Positions 40,978 to 55,400 of a stretch of DNA of 64,000 nucleotides are shown piece by piece. Within the stretch, counting starts at the first letter, position 1, and each line of letters opens with the position of its first letter. A program made the position numbers and the translations under genes. The DNA comes from Eutreptiella sp. 'Long Island Sound 2002' (Eukaryota; Euglenozoa; Euglenophyceae; Eutreptiales; Eutreptiaceae): assembly GCA_964036045.1 (NCBI GenBank), contig OZ038378.1, positions 139,530,765 to 139,594,764 of the forward strand, read 5' to 3'. The notes below the pieces were generated by a model. That model saw only the letters and a program-made list of their open reading frames with translations, was not told where the DNA came from and searched no databases.

Positions 40978-43499
40978 ACTTGAGGGGCCACGTAACAAAG
41001 TGTGGATTGAGAGTCCCCAACCCCAACTCCAGGGGCCGGACAACAAAGCATGGATTGTGAGTCCCTAAACCCATCTCGAGGTGCCAGGCAATAAAGCGTG
41101 CATTGTGAGTCCCTACCCCCAACTCGAGAGGCTGCACAACAAAGCGCGGATTGTGACTCCCTAACCCCAACTCGAGGGGCCACACAACAAAGCGTGGATT
41201 GTGAGTCCCCAACCCCATATCGAGATGCCATGCAACAAAGCGTTGATTGTGAGTCCCCAACCCCAACTCGAGGGGCCACGCAACAAATCGTGGATTGTGA
41301 GTCCCTTACCCCAACTCGAGGGGCCACACAACAATGCGTGCATTGTGCGTCCCTAACCCCAACTCGAGGAGGCACACAAGAAAGAGTGAATTGTGAGTCC
41401 CTAACCCCAACTCGAGAGGCCACAGAACAAAGCGTGGATTGTGAGTCCCTAACCCCTACTCGAGAGGCCGCCCAACAAAGCGTGGATTGTGAGTCCCTAA
41501 CCCCAACTCTAGGGGCCACGCAACAAAGCGTGGATTGTGAGTCCCTAACGCCAACTCGAGGGGCCACGCAACAAAGCTTGGATTGTGAGTCCCCAACCCC
41601 AACTCGAGAGGCCACGCAACACAGTGTGGATTGTGAGTCCCTAACCCCAACTCGAGGGGCCACACAACAAAGCGTCGATTGTGAGTCCCTAGCCCCAACT
41701 CGAGGGGCCACACAACAAAGCGCGGATTGTGACTCCCTAACCCCAACTCAAGGAGCCACACAACAAAGCGCGGATTCTGAGTCCCCAACCCCAACTCGAG
41801 AGGCCAAGCAACAAAGCGTGGATTGTGAGTCCCTAACCCCAACTCGAGGGGCCACGCAAAGAAGCGTAGATTGTGAGTCCCTAACCCCAACTCGAGGGGC
41901 CACGCAACAAAGTGTGGATTGTGACTCCCCAACCCCAACACGAGAGGCCACACAACAAACGTGGATTGTGTGTCCCTAACCCAAATTCCAGGAGCCACGC
42001 AAGAAAGCTTGGATGCTGAGTCCCTAGCCCGAACTCGAGGGGCCACAGAACAATGCGTGGATGGTGAGTCCCGAACCCCTACTTGAGGGGCCACGCAACA
42101 AAGCGTGGATTGTGAGTCCCTAACCCCAACTTGAGGGGCCACGTAACAAGGTGTGGATTCAGAGTCCCGAACCCCTACTTGAGGGGCCACACAACAAAGC
42201 GTGGATTGTGAGTCCCCAAACCCATCTCGAGGTGCCACGCACAAAAGCGTGCATTGTGAGTGCCTAACGCCAACTCGAGGGGCCACGCAACAAAGCGTGG
42301 ATTGTGAGTCCCTATCCCCAACTCGAGAGGCCACGCAACACAGTGTGGATTGTGAGTCCCTAACCCCAACTCGAGGGGCCACACAACAAAGCGTGGATTG
42401 TGAGTCCCTAACCCCAACTCGAGGGGCCACACAACAAAGCGCGGATTGTGACTCCCTAACCCCAACTCCAGGAGCCACACAACAAAGCGCGGATTGTGAG
42501 TACCCAACCCCAACTCAAGAGGCCACGCAACAAATCGTGGATTGTGAGTCCCTAACCCCAACTCGAGGGGCCACGCAACAAAGCTTGGATTGTGAGTACC
42601 CCACCCCAACTCGAGAGGACACGCAACAAAGCGTGGATGTTGAGTCTCTAACCCCAACTCGAGGGGCCACACAACATAGCGCGGATTGTGACTCCCTAAC
42701 CCCGACTCGAGGAGCCACACAACAAAGCGCGGATTGTGAGTCCCCAACCCCAACTCGAGAGGCCACGCAACAAAGCGTGGATTGTGAGACCCTAACCCCA
42801 ACTCAAGGGGCCACGCAACAAAGCTTGGATTCTGAGTCCCCAACCCCAACTCGAGAGACCACGCAACAAAGCGTGGATTGTGAGTCCCTAACCCCAACTC
42901 GAGGGGCCACACAACAAAGCGTGGATTGTGAGTCCCTAAACCCAACTTGAGGGGCCACACAACAAAGGGTCGATTGTGAGTCACTAACCCCAACTCGAAT
43001 GGCCACACAACAAAGCGTGGCTTGTGACTCCCTAACCCCAACTCGAGGAGCCACACAACAAAGCGTGGATTGTGAGTCCCCAACCCCAACTCGAGAAGCC
43101 ACGCAACAATGTGTGCATTGTGAGTCCCTAACCTCAACTCAAGGGGCCACACAACAAAGCGTGGATTGTCAGTCCCTATCAGCAACTCCAGGGGCCACAC
43201 AACAAAGCGTGGATTGTGAGTCCCTAACCCCAACTCGAGGGGCCACACAACAAAGCGTGGATTGTGAGTCCCTAACCCCAACTTGACAGGCCACACAACA
43301 ACGCGTGCATTGTGAGTCCCTTACCCCAACTCGAGAGGCCACACAACAATGCGTGCATTGTGAGTCCCTAACCCCAACTCGAGGAGCCACACAACAAAGC
43401 TTAGATTGTGACTACCTAACCCGAAATCCAGGGGCCACACAACAAAGCGTGGATTGTGACTCCCTAACCCCAACTCGAGGGGCCACACAACAAAGCGTG

Positions 43500-46400
43500 G
43501 ATTGTTAGTCCGCAACCCAACTCGAGGGGCCAGACAACAAAGCGTGGATTGTGAGTCCCCAACCCCAACTCGAGGGGCCACACAACAAAGCGTGGATTCT
43601 GAGTCCCTAACCCCAACTCAAGGGGCCACACAACAAAGCGTGGATTGTGAGTCCCTAACCCAAACTCGAGGGGCCACACAACAAAGCGTGGATTGTGAGT
43701 TGCGGACCCCAACTCGAGGGGCCACGCAACAAAGCGTGGATTGTGAGTCCCCAACCCCAACTCGAGAGGCCACGCAACAAATCTTGGATTGTGAGTCCCT
43801 GACCCCAACTCGAGGGGCCACACAACAAAGCGTGGATTGTGAGTTCCCAACCCCAACTCGAGAGGCCACGCAACAAAGCGTGCATTGTGAGTCCCTAACT
43901 CCAACTCGAGAGGCCGGACAACAACGCGTGGATTGTGAGTCCCCAACACCAACTCGAGGGGCCACACAACAATGCTTGCACTGTGAGTCCCTAACCCCAA
44001 CTCAAGGAACCACACAACAAAGTGTGGATTGTGAGACCCTGACCCCAACTCGAGGGGCTACGCAACAAAGCGTGCATTGTGAGTTCCTAACCCCAACTGG
44101 AGAGGCCACACAACAAAGCCTGGATTCTGAGTCCCTAACCCCAACTCGAGGGGCCACACGACAAAGCGTGGATTGTGAGTCCCCAACCCCAACTCGAGAG
44201 GCCACAGAACAAAGCGTGGATTGTGAGTCCCTAACCCCAACTTGAGAGGCCACACAACAATGCGTGCTTTGTGAGTCTCTAATCCGAACTCCGGGAGCAA
44301 CACAACAAAGCGTAGATTGTGAGTCCCTAACCCCAACTTGAGGGGCTACGCAACAAAGCGTGGATTGAGAGTCCCGAACCCCAACTCGAGGGGCCACACA
44401 AGAATGCGTGGATTGTGAGTCCCCGACCCCAACTGGAGGGGCCACGCAACAAAGTGTGGATTGTGAGACCCTAACCCCAACTCGAGGGGCTACGCAACAA
44501 AGCGTGGATTGTGAGTTCCTAACCCCAACTCGAGAGGCCACACAACAAAGCGTGGATTGTGAGTCCCTAACTCCAACTTGAGAGGCCACACAACAAAGCG
44601 TGCATTGTGAGTCATTAACCCCAAATAGAGGGGCCACACAACAATGCGTGCATTGTGAGTCTCTAATCCCAACTCCAGGAGCAATGTGAGTCCCTAACCC
44701 CAACTTGAGGGGCTACGCAACAAAGCGTGGATCGAGAGTCCCCGACCCCAACTCGAGGGGCCACACAACAATGCGTGGATTGTGAGTCCCCGACCCCAAC
44801 TCAAGGGGCGGCGCAACAAAGTGCGGATTGTGAGTCCCTAACCCCAACTCGAGGGGCCACACAACAAAGTGTGGATTGTGAGTTCCTAACCCCAACTCGA
44901 GAGGCCACACAAGAAAGCGTGGATTGTGAGTCCCTAACCCCAACTCGAGGGGCCACACAACAATGCGTGCATTGTGAGTCTCTAATCCCAACTCCAGGAG
45001 CCACGAAACAAAGCGTGGATTGTGAGTTCCTAACCCCAACTCGAGGGGCCACACAACAAAGCGTGGATTGTGAGTCCCTATCCCCGAACTTGAGGGGCCA
45101 CACAACAAAGCGGGGATTGTGAGTCCCCAACCCCAACTCGAGGGGCCACACAACAAAGCGTGGATTGTGACTCCCTAACCCCAACTGGAGGGGCCACGCA
45201 ACAAAGTGTGGATTGTGAGTCCCTAACCCCAACTTGAGGGGCCACGCAACAAAGCGCAGATTGTGACTACCTAACCCCAACTCGAGGGGCCACACAACAA
45301 AGCGCGGATTGTGAGTCCCCAACCCAAAATCGAGAGGCCACACAACAAAGCGTGGATTGTGACTCCCCAACCTCAACTCGAGGGGCCACACAACAAAGCA
45401 CGGATTGTGACTCCCTAACCCGAACTCGAGGGGAGGGGCCACAAAACAAAGCGTGGATTATGAGTTCCTAACCCCAACTCGAGAGGCCACACAACAAAGC
45501 GTGGATTGTGAGTCCCTAACCCCAACTTGAGGGGCCACACAACCATGCGTGCATTGTGAGTCTCTAACCCCAACTCGAGGGGCCACACAACAAAGCGCGG
45601 ATTGTGACTACCTAACCCCAACTCGAGAGGCCACGCAACAAAGCTTGGATTGTGAGTCCCCAACCCCAACTCGAGAGGCCACACAACAAAGCGTGGATTG
45701 TGAGTCCCTAACCCCAACTCGAGGGGCCACACAACAAAGCGTGGATTGTTAGTCCGCAACCCAACTCGAGGGGCCAGACAACAAAGCGTGGATTGTGAGT
45801 CCCCAACCCCAACTCGAGGGGCCACACAACAAAGCGTGGATTCTGAGTCCCTAACCCCAACTCAAGGGGCCACACAACAAAGCGTGGATTGTGAGTCCCC
45901 AACCCCAACTCGAGGGGCCACACAACAAAGCGTGGATTGTGAGTTGCCGACCCCAACTCGAGGGGCCACGCAACAAAGCGTGGATTGTGAGTCCCCAACC
46001 CCAACTCGAGAGGCCACGCAACAAATCTTGGATTGTGAGTCGCCGACCCCAACTCGAGGGGCCACACAACAAAGCGTGGATTGTGAGTCCCCAACCCCAA
46101 ATCGAGAGGCCATGCAACAAAGCGTGCATTGTGAGTCCCCAACTCCAACTCGAGAGGCCGGACAACAACGCGTGGATTGTGAGTCCCTTACCCCAACTCG
46201 AGGGGCCACACAACAATGCGTGCACTGTGAGTCCCTAACCCCAACTCAAGGAGCCACACAACAAAGCGCGGATTGTGACTACCTAACCCCAACTCGAGGG
46301 GCCACACAACAAAGCGTGGAGTGTGACTCCCTAACCCTACCTCGAGGGGCCACACGAAAAAGCGTGGATTGTGAGCGCCCAACCCAACTCGAGGGGCCAC

Positions 46401-49400
46401 ACAACAAAGCGTGTATTGTGAGTCCCCAACCCCAACTCGAGAGGCCACACAACAAAGCGTGGATTGTGAGTCCCTAACCCCAACTCGAGAGGCCACAGAA
46501 CAAACCGTGGATTGTGAGTCCCTAACCCCAATTTGAGGGGCCACACAACAATGCGTGCATTGTGAGTCTCTAATCCAAACTCCTGGAGCAACGCAACAAA
46601 GCGTGGATTGTGAGTCCCTAACCCCAACTTGAGGGGCTACGCAACAAAGGGTGGATTGAGAGTCCCCAACACCAACTCAAGGGGCCAGACAACAATGCGT
46701 GGATTGTGAGTCCCCGACCTCAACTCGAGGGGCCACGCAACAAAGTGTGGATTGTGAGACCCTAACCCCAACTCGAGGGGCTACGCAACAAAGCGTGCAT
46801 TGTGAGTTCCTAACCCCAACTGGAGAGGCCACACAACAAAGCCTGGATTCTGAGTCCATAACCCCAACTCGAGGGGCCACACAACAAAGCGCGGATTGTG
46901 AGTCCCTAACCCGAACTCGAGAGGCCACAGAACAAACCGTGGATTGTGAGTCCCTAACCCCAATTTGAGGGGCCACACAACAATGCGTGCATTGTGAGTC
47001 TCTACTCCAAACTCCTGGAGCAACGCAACAAAGCGTGGATTGTGAGTCCCCAACCCCAACTTGAGGGGCTACGCAACGAAGGGTGGAGTGAGAGTCCCAG
47101 ACACCAACTCGAGGGGCCAGACAACAATGCGTGGATTGTGAGTCCCCGACCTCAACTCGAGGGGCCACGCAACAAAGTGTGGATTGTGAGACCCTAACCC
47201 CAACTCGAGGGGCTACGCAACAAAGCGTGCATTGTGAGTTCCTAACCCCAACTGGAGACGCCACACAACAAAGCCTGGATTCTGAGTCCCTAACCCCAAC
47301 TCGAGGGGCCACACAACAAAGCGTGGATTGTGAGTCCCCAACCCCAACTCGAGAGGCCACAGAACAAAGCGTGGATTGTGAGTCCCTAACCCCAACTTGA
47401 GAGGCCACACAACAATGCGTGCTTTGTGAGTCTCTAATCCGAACTCCGGGAGCAACACAACAAAGCGTAGATTGTGAGTCCCTAACCCCAACTTGAGGGG
47501 CTACGCAACAAAGCGTGGATTGAGAGTCCCCAACCCCAACTCGAGGGGCCACACAACAATGCGTGGATTGTGAGTCCCCGACCCCAACTCGAGGGGCCAC
47601 GCAACAAAGTGTGGATTGTGAGACCCTAACCCCAACTCGAGGGGGTACGCAACAAAGCGTGGATTGTGAGTTCCTAACCCCAACTCGAGAGGCCACACAA
47701 CAAAGCGTGGATTGTGAGTCCCTAACCCCAACTTGAGAGGCCACACAGCAAAGCGTGCATTGTGAGTCATTAACCCCAAATAGAGGGGCCACACAACAAT
47801 GCGTGCATTGTGAGTCTCTAATCCCAACTCCAGGAGCAACGCAACAAAGCGTGGATTGTGAGTCCCTAACCCCAACTTGAGGGGCTACGCAACAAAGCGT
47901 GGATTGAGAGTCCCCAACCCCAACTCGAGGGGCCACACAACAATGCGTGGATTGTGACTCCCCGACCCCAACTCAAGGGGCGGCGCAACAAAGTGCGGAT
48001 TGTGAGTCCCTAACCCCAACTCGAGGGGCCACACAACAAAGCGTGGATTGTGAGTCCCTAACCCCAACTCGAGGGGCCACACAACAATGCGTGCATTGTG
48101 AGTCTCTAATCCCAACTCCAGGAGCGACGAAACAAAGCGTGGATTGTGAGTTCCTAACCCCAACTCGAGGGGCCACACAACAAAGCGTGGATTGTGAGTC
48201 CCTATCCCCGAACTTGAGGGGCCACACAACAAAGCGGGGATTGTGAGTCCCCAACCCCAACTCGAGGGGCCACACAACAAAGCGTGGATTGTGACTCCCT
48301 AACCCCAACTGGAGGGGCCACGCAACAAAGTGTGGATTGTGAGTCCCTAATTCCAACTTGAGGGGCCACGCAACAAAGCGTGGATTGTGAGTTCCTAACC
48401 CGGACTTGAGAGGCCACACAAAAAAGCATGGATGGTGAGTCCCTAACCCTAACTCAAGGGGCCACACAACAAAGCGCGGATTGTGACTACCTAACCCCAA
48501 CTCGAGGGGCCACACAACAAAGCGCGGATTGTGAGTCCCCAACCCAAAATCGAGAGGCCACACAACAAAGCGTGGATTGTGACTCCCCAACCCCAACTCG
48601 AGGGGCCACACAACAAAGCGCGGATTGTGACTCCCTAACCCCAACTCGAGGGGAGGGGCCTCAAAACAAAGCGTGGATTATGAGTTCCTAACCCCAACTC
48701 GAGAGGCCACACAACAAAGCGTGGATTGTGAGTCCCTAACCCCAACTTGAGGGGCCACACAACCATGCGTGCATTGTGAGTCTCTAACCCCAACTCGAGG
48801 GGCCACACAACAAAGCGCGGATTGTGACTACCTAACTGCAACTCGAGAGGCCACGCAACAAAGCTTGGATTGTGAGTCCCCAACCCCAACTCGAGAGGCC
48901 ACACAACAAAGCGTGGATTGTGAGTCCCCAACCCCAACTCGAGAGGCCACACAACAAAGCGTGGATTGTTAGTCCGCAACCTAACTCGAGGGGCCAGACA
49001 ACAAAGCGTGGATTGTGAGTCCCCAACCCCAACTCGAGGGGCTACACAACAAAGCGGGGATTCTGAGTCACTAACCCCAACTCAAGGGGCCACACAACAA
49101 AGCGTGGATTGCGAGTCCCCAACCCCAACTCGAGGGGCCACACAACAAAGCGTGGATTGTGAGTTGCCGACCCCAACTCGAGGGGCCACGCAGCAAAGCG
49201 TGAATTGTGAGTCCCCAACCCCAACTCGAGAGGCCACGCAACAAATCTTGGATTGTGAGTCCCCGACCCCAACTCGAGGGGCCACACAACAAAGCGTGGA
49301 TTGTGAGTCCCCAACCCCAACTCGAGAGGCCACGCAACAAATGTTGGATTGTGAGTCCCCAACCCCAACTCGAGAGGCCACGCAACAAAGCGTGCATTGT

Positions 49401-51900
49401 GAGTCCCTAACTCCAACTCGAGAGGCCGGACAACAAAGCGTGGATTGTGAGTCCCTTACCCCAACTCGAGGGGCCACACAACAATGCGTGCACTGTGAGT
49501 CCCTAACCCCAACTCAAGGAGCCACACAACAAAGCGCGGATTGTGACTACCTAACCCCAACTCGAGGGGCCACACAACAAAGCGTGGATTGTGACTCCCT
49601 AACCCCAACTCGAGGGGCCACACGAAAAAGCGTGGATTGTGAGCGCCCAACCCAACTCGAGGGGCCACACAACAAAGCGTGGATTGTGAGTCCCCAACCC
49701 CAACTCGAGAGGCCACACAACAAAGCGTGGATTGTGAGTCCTGAACCCCAACTCGAGGGGCCACACAACAAAGCGTGGATTGTGACTCCCTAACCCCAAG
49801 TCGAGGGGCCACGCAACAGAGTGTGGATTGTGAGTCCCTAACCCCAACTTGAGGGGCCACACAACAAAGCCTGGATTGTGAGTCCCTAACCCCAACTTGA
49901 GGGGCCACACAACAAAGCGCGGTTTGTGACTACCTAACCCGAGCTCGAGGGGCCACACAACAAAGCGTGTATTGTGAGTCACCAAGCCCAACTCGAGAGG
50001 CCACACAACAATGCGTGCATTGTGAGTCTCTAATCCAAACTCCTGGAGCAACGCAACAAAGCGTGGATTGTGAGTCCCTAACCCCAAATTGAGGGGCTAC
50101 GCAACAAAGGGTGGATTGAGAGTCCCCAACACCAACTCGAGGGGCCAGACAACAATGCCCGGATTGTGAGTCCCCGACCTCAACTCGAGGCGCCACGCAA
50201 CAAAGTATGGATTGTGAGACCCTAACCCCAACTCGAGGGGCTACGCAACAAAGCGTGCATTGTGAGTTCCTAACCCCAACTGGAGAGGCCACACAACAAA
50301 GCCTGGATTCTGAGTCCCTAACCCCAACTCGAGGGGCCACACAACAAAGCGTGGATTGTGAGTCCCCAACCCCAACTCGAGAGGCCACACAACAAAGCGT
50401 GGATTGTGAGTCCCTAACCCCAACTCGAGAGGCCACAGAACAAAGCGTGGATTGTGAGTCCCTAACCCCAACTTGAGAGGCCACACAACAATGCGTGCTT
50501 TGTGAGTCTCTAATCCGAACTCCGGGAGCAAGACAACAATGCGTGGATTGTGAGTCCCTAACCCCAACTTGAGGGGCTACGCAACAAAGCGTGGATTGAG
50601 AGTCCCCAACCCCAACTCGAGGGGCCACACAACAATGCGTGGATTGTGAGTCCCCGACCCCAACTCGAGGGGCCACGCAACAAAGTGTGGATTGTGAGAC
50701 CCTAACCCCAACTCGAGGGACTACGCAACAAAGCGTGGATTGTGAGTTCCTAACCCCAACTCGAGAGGCCACACAACAAAGCGTGGATTGTGAGTCCTTA
50801 ACCCGAACTTGAGAGGCCACACAACAAAGCGTGCATTGTGAGTCATTAACCCCAACTTGAGGGGCCACAGAACAATGCGTGCATTGTGAGTCTCTAATCC
50901 CAACTCCAGGAGCAACGCAACAAAGCGTGGATTGTGAGTCCCTAACCCCAACTTGAGGGGCTACGCAACAAAGCGTGGATTGAGAGTCCCGGGCCCCAAC
51001 TCGAGGGGCCACACAACAATGTGTGCATTGTGAGTCTCCGACCCCAACTCAAGGGGTCACTCAACAAAGTGCGGATTGTGAGTCCCTAACCCCAACTCGA
51101 GGGGCCACGCAACAAAGCGTGGATTGTGAGTTCCTAACCCCAACTCGAGAGGCCACACAACAAAGCGTGGATTGTTATCCCTAACCCCAACTCGAGGGGC
51201 CACACAAAAAAGCGTGGATTGTGAGTCCCTAACCCCAACTCGAGGGGCCACACAACAAAGCGTGGGTTGTGAGTCCCCGACCCCAACTCGAGGGGCCACG
51301 CGACAAAGCGTGGATTGTGACTCCCTAACCCCAACTCGAGAGGCCACACAACAAAGCGTGGATTGTGGGTCCCTAACCCGGAGTCGAGGGGCCACACAAG
51401 AATGCGTGCATTGTGAGTCTCTAATCCCAACTCCATGAGCCACGAAACAAAGCGTGGATTGTGAGTTCCTAACCCCAACTCGAGAGGCCACAGAACAAAG
51501 CGTGGATTGTGAGTCCCTAACCCCGAACTTGAGGGGCCACACAACAAAGCGGGGATTGTGAGTCCCCAACCCCAACTCGAGGGGCCACACAACAAAGCGT
51601 GGATTGTGACTCCCTAACCCCAACTCGAGGGGCCACACAACAAAGCGCGGATTGTGACTACCTAACCCCAACTCGAGGGGCCACACAACAAAGCGTGGAT
51701 TGTGAGTCCCCAACCCCAACTCGAGAGGCCACACAACAAAGCGTGGATTGTGACTCCCCAACCCCAACTCGAGGGGCTACACAGCAAAGCGCGGAGTGTG
51801 ACTCCCTAACCCCGACTCGAGGGGAGGGGCCAGACATCAAAGCGTGGATTGTGAGTCCCTCACCGAACTCGAGCGGCCACACAACAAAGTGTGGGTTGTG
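43500..51900. repeat. Higher-order repeat B, period about 3.1 kb
   Basis: A marker containing GTGCTTTGTGAGTCTCTAAT and ACTCCGGGAGCAA occurs near 44260, 47416 and 50493 (spacings about 3156 and 3077 bp). A second marker, GAGGGGAGGGGCC, occurs near 45430, 48650 and 51815. The offset is 3220 bp over 44727-46180 against 47947-49400. Local unit gains and losses explain the varying spacing. Confidence 0.85.
46640..47500. repeat. 432-bp (nine-unit) tandem duplication
   Basis: The stretch 46699-46968 recurs at 47131-47400, an offset of exactly 432 bp or nine units, inside one copy of higher-order repeat B. It shows unequal exchange by whole units. Confidence 0.8.
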
Positions 51901-52439
51901 AGTCCCTGACCCCAACTCGAGAGGCCAGGCACGCAACAAAGCGTGGATTGTGATTCCCTAACCCTAACTCAAGAGGCCACACAACAAAGCGTGGATTGTG
52001 AGTCCCTTATCCAAACTCGAGGGGCTACGCAACAAAGCGTGGATTGTGAGTCTCTAACCCCAACTCGAGGGGACACACAACAAAGCGTGGATTGTGAGTC
52101 TCTAAACCCAACTCGAGGGGCCACACAACAAAGCGCGGATTGTGACTACCTAACCCGAACTCGAGAGGCCACGCAACAGAGCGTGGATTGTGAGTCCCCA
52201 ACGCAAACTCGAGAGGCCACACAACAAAGCGTGGATTGTGAGTCCCTAACCCCAACTCGAGGGGCCAGGCAACAAAGCGTGGATTGTGAGTCCCCAACCC
52301 CAACTCGAGAGGCCACGCAACAAAGCGTGGATTGTGAGTCCCCAACCCCAACTCGAGAGGCCACACAACAAAGCGTGGATTGTGAGTCCCTAACCCCAAC
52401 TCGAGGGGCCACACAACAAAGCGTGTATTGTGAGTCCCT

Positions 52440-55400
52440 TACCCCAACTCGAGGGGCCACACAACAAAGCGTGGATTGTGAGTCCCTAACCCCAACTCGA
52501 GGGGCCACAAAGCAAAGCGTGGATTGTGAGTCCCCAACCCCAACTCAAGAGGCCAGACAACAAAGGGTGGATTGTGAGTTCCCAACCCGAACTCGAGGGG
52601 CCACACAACAATGCGTGCATTGTGAGTCTCAAATCCCACCTTCAGCAGCCACGCAACAAAGCGTGGATTGTGAGTCCCTGACCTCAACTCGAGGGGCCAC
52701 ACAACAAAGCTTAGATTGTGAGTCCCTAACCCCAACTCGAGGGGCCACACAACAAAGCGTGGATTGTGAGTCCCTAACCCCAACTTGAGGGGCCACACAA
52801 CAAAGCGTGGATTGTGAGTCCCCAACCCCAACTCAAGAGGCCACACAACAAAGCGTGGATTGTGAGTCCCCGACCGCAACTCGAGAGGCCACACAACAAG
52901 GCGTGCATTGTGAGTCTCTAATCTCAACTCCAGGAGCCACGCAACAAAGCGTGGATTGTGAGTCCCCAACCCCAACTCGAAGGGCTACGCAACAAAGCGT
53001 GGATTGAGAGTCCCCAACCCCAACTCGAGGGGCCACACAACAATGCGTGGATTGTGAGTCCCCGACCCCAACTCGAGGGGCCACGCAACAAAGTGTGGAT
53101 TGTGAGTCCCTAACCCCAACTCGAGGGGCCACGCAACAAAGCGTGGATTGTGAGTTCCTAACCCCAACCCGAGAGGCCACACAACCAAGCGTGGATTGTG
53201 AGTCCCTTACCCCAGCTCGAGGGGCCACACAACAAAGCGTGGATTGTGAGTCCCTAACCTTAACTCGAGGGGCCACACAACAAAGCGTGGATTGTGAGTC
53301 CCCGACCCCAACTCGAGGGGCCATGCGACAAAGCGTGGATTGTGACTTCCTAACCCCAACTCGAGGGGCCACACAACAAAGCGTGGATTGTGAGTCCCTA
53401 ACCCCAACTCGAGGGGCCACACAACAATGCGTGGATTGTGAGTCTCTAATCCCAACTCCAGGAGCCACGAAATAAAGCGTGGATTGTGAGTTCCTAACCC
53501 CAACTCGAGAGGCCACAGAACAAAGCGTGGATTGTGAGTCCCCAATCCACACTCGAGGGGCCACACAACAAAGCGTGGATTGTGAGTCCCTAACCCCGAA
53601 CTCGAGGGGCCAGACAACAAAGCGCGGATTGTGAGTCCCCGAACCCAGCTCGAGAGGCCACGCGACAAAGCGTGGATTGTGAGTCCCTAACCCCAACTCG
53701 AGAGGCCACACAACAAAGCGTGGATTGTGAGTCCCCAACCCCAACTCGAGGGGCCACACAACAAAGCGTGGAATGTGACTCCCTAACCCCAAGTCGAGGG
53801 GCCACGCAACAAAGTGTCGATTGTGAGTCCCTAACCCCAATTTGAGGGGCCACGCAACAAAGCGTGGATTGTGAGTTCCTAACCCCAACTCGAGAGGCCA
53901 CACAACAAAGCGTGGATTGTGAGTCCCTTACCCCAACTCGAGAGGCCACACAACAAAGCGTGGATTGTGAGTTCCTTACCCCAACTCGAGGGGCCACACA
54001 ACAATGCGTGCATTGTGAGTCCCTAACCCTGAACTCGAGGGGCCACACAACAAAGCGCGGATTGTGAGTTCCGAACCCAGCTCGACAGGCCACGCGACAA
54101 AGCGTGTATTGTGAGTCCCTAACCCCAACTCGAGAGGCCACACAACAAAGCGTGGATTGTGAGTCCCGAACCCCAACTCGAGGGGCCACACAACAAAGCG
54201 TGGATTGTGACTCCCTAACCCCAAGTCGAGGGGCCACGCAACAGAGTGTGGATTGTGAGTCCCTAACCCCAACTTGAGGGGCCACACAAAAAAGCCAGGA
54301 TTGTGAGTCCCTAACCCCAACTTGAGGGGCCACACAACAAAGCGCGGTTTGTGACTACCTAACCCGAGCTCGAGGGGCCACACAACAAAGCGTGGATTGT
54401 GAGTCACCAACCCCAACTCGAGAGGTCACACAACAAAGCGTGGATTGTGAGTCCCTAACCCCAACTCGAGGGGCCACACAACAAAGCGCGGATCGTGACT
54501 CCCTAACCCCAAACCGAGGGGCCACACAACAAAGCGTGGATTGTGAGTCCCTAACCCCAACTCGAGGGGCCATACAACAAAGCGCGGATCGTGACTCCCT
54601 AACCCCAACTCGAGGAGCCACACAACAAAGCGTGGATTGTGAGTCCCCAACCCCAACTCGAGAGGCCACACAACAAAGCGTGGATTGTGAGTCCCTAACC
54701 CCAACTCGAGGGGCCACACAACAAAGCGTGGATTGTGAGTCCCTTACCCCAACCTGAGGGGCCACACAACAAAGCGTGGATTGTGAGTCCCTAACCCCAA
54801 CTCGAGGGGCCACAAAACAAAGCGTGGATTGTGAGTCCCCAACCCCAACTCAAGAGGCCACACAACAAAGCGTGGATTGTGAGTCCCCAACCCGAACTCG
54901 AGGGGCCACACAACAATGCGTGCATTGTGAGTCTCAAATCCCACCTTCAGCAGCCACGCAACAAAGCGTGGATTGTGAGTCCCTGACCCCAACTCGAGGG
55001 GCCACACAACAAAGCTTAGATTGTGAGTCCCTAACCCCAACTCGAGGGGCCACACAACAAAGCGTGGATTGTGAGTCCCTAACCCCAACTTGAGGGGCCA
55101 CACAACAAAGCGTGGATTATGAGTCCCCAACCCCAACTCAAGAGGCCACACAACAAAGCGTGGATTGTGAGTCCCCAAGCGCAACTCGAGAGGCCACACA
55201 ACAAAGCGTGGATTGTGTGTCCCTAACCCCAACTCGAGAGGCCACACAACAAAGCATGGATTGTGAGTCCCTAACCCAAACTTTAGGGGCCACACAACAA
55301 GGCGTGCATTGTGAGTCTCTAATCTCAACTCCAGGAGCCACGCAACAAAGCGTGGATTGTGAGTCCCCAACCCCAACTCGAAGGGCTACGCAACAAAGCG

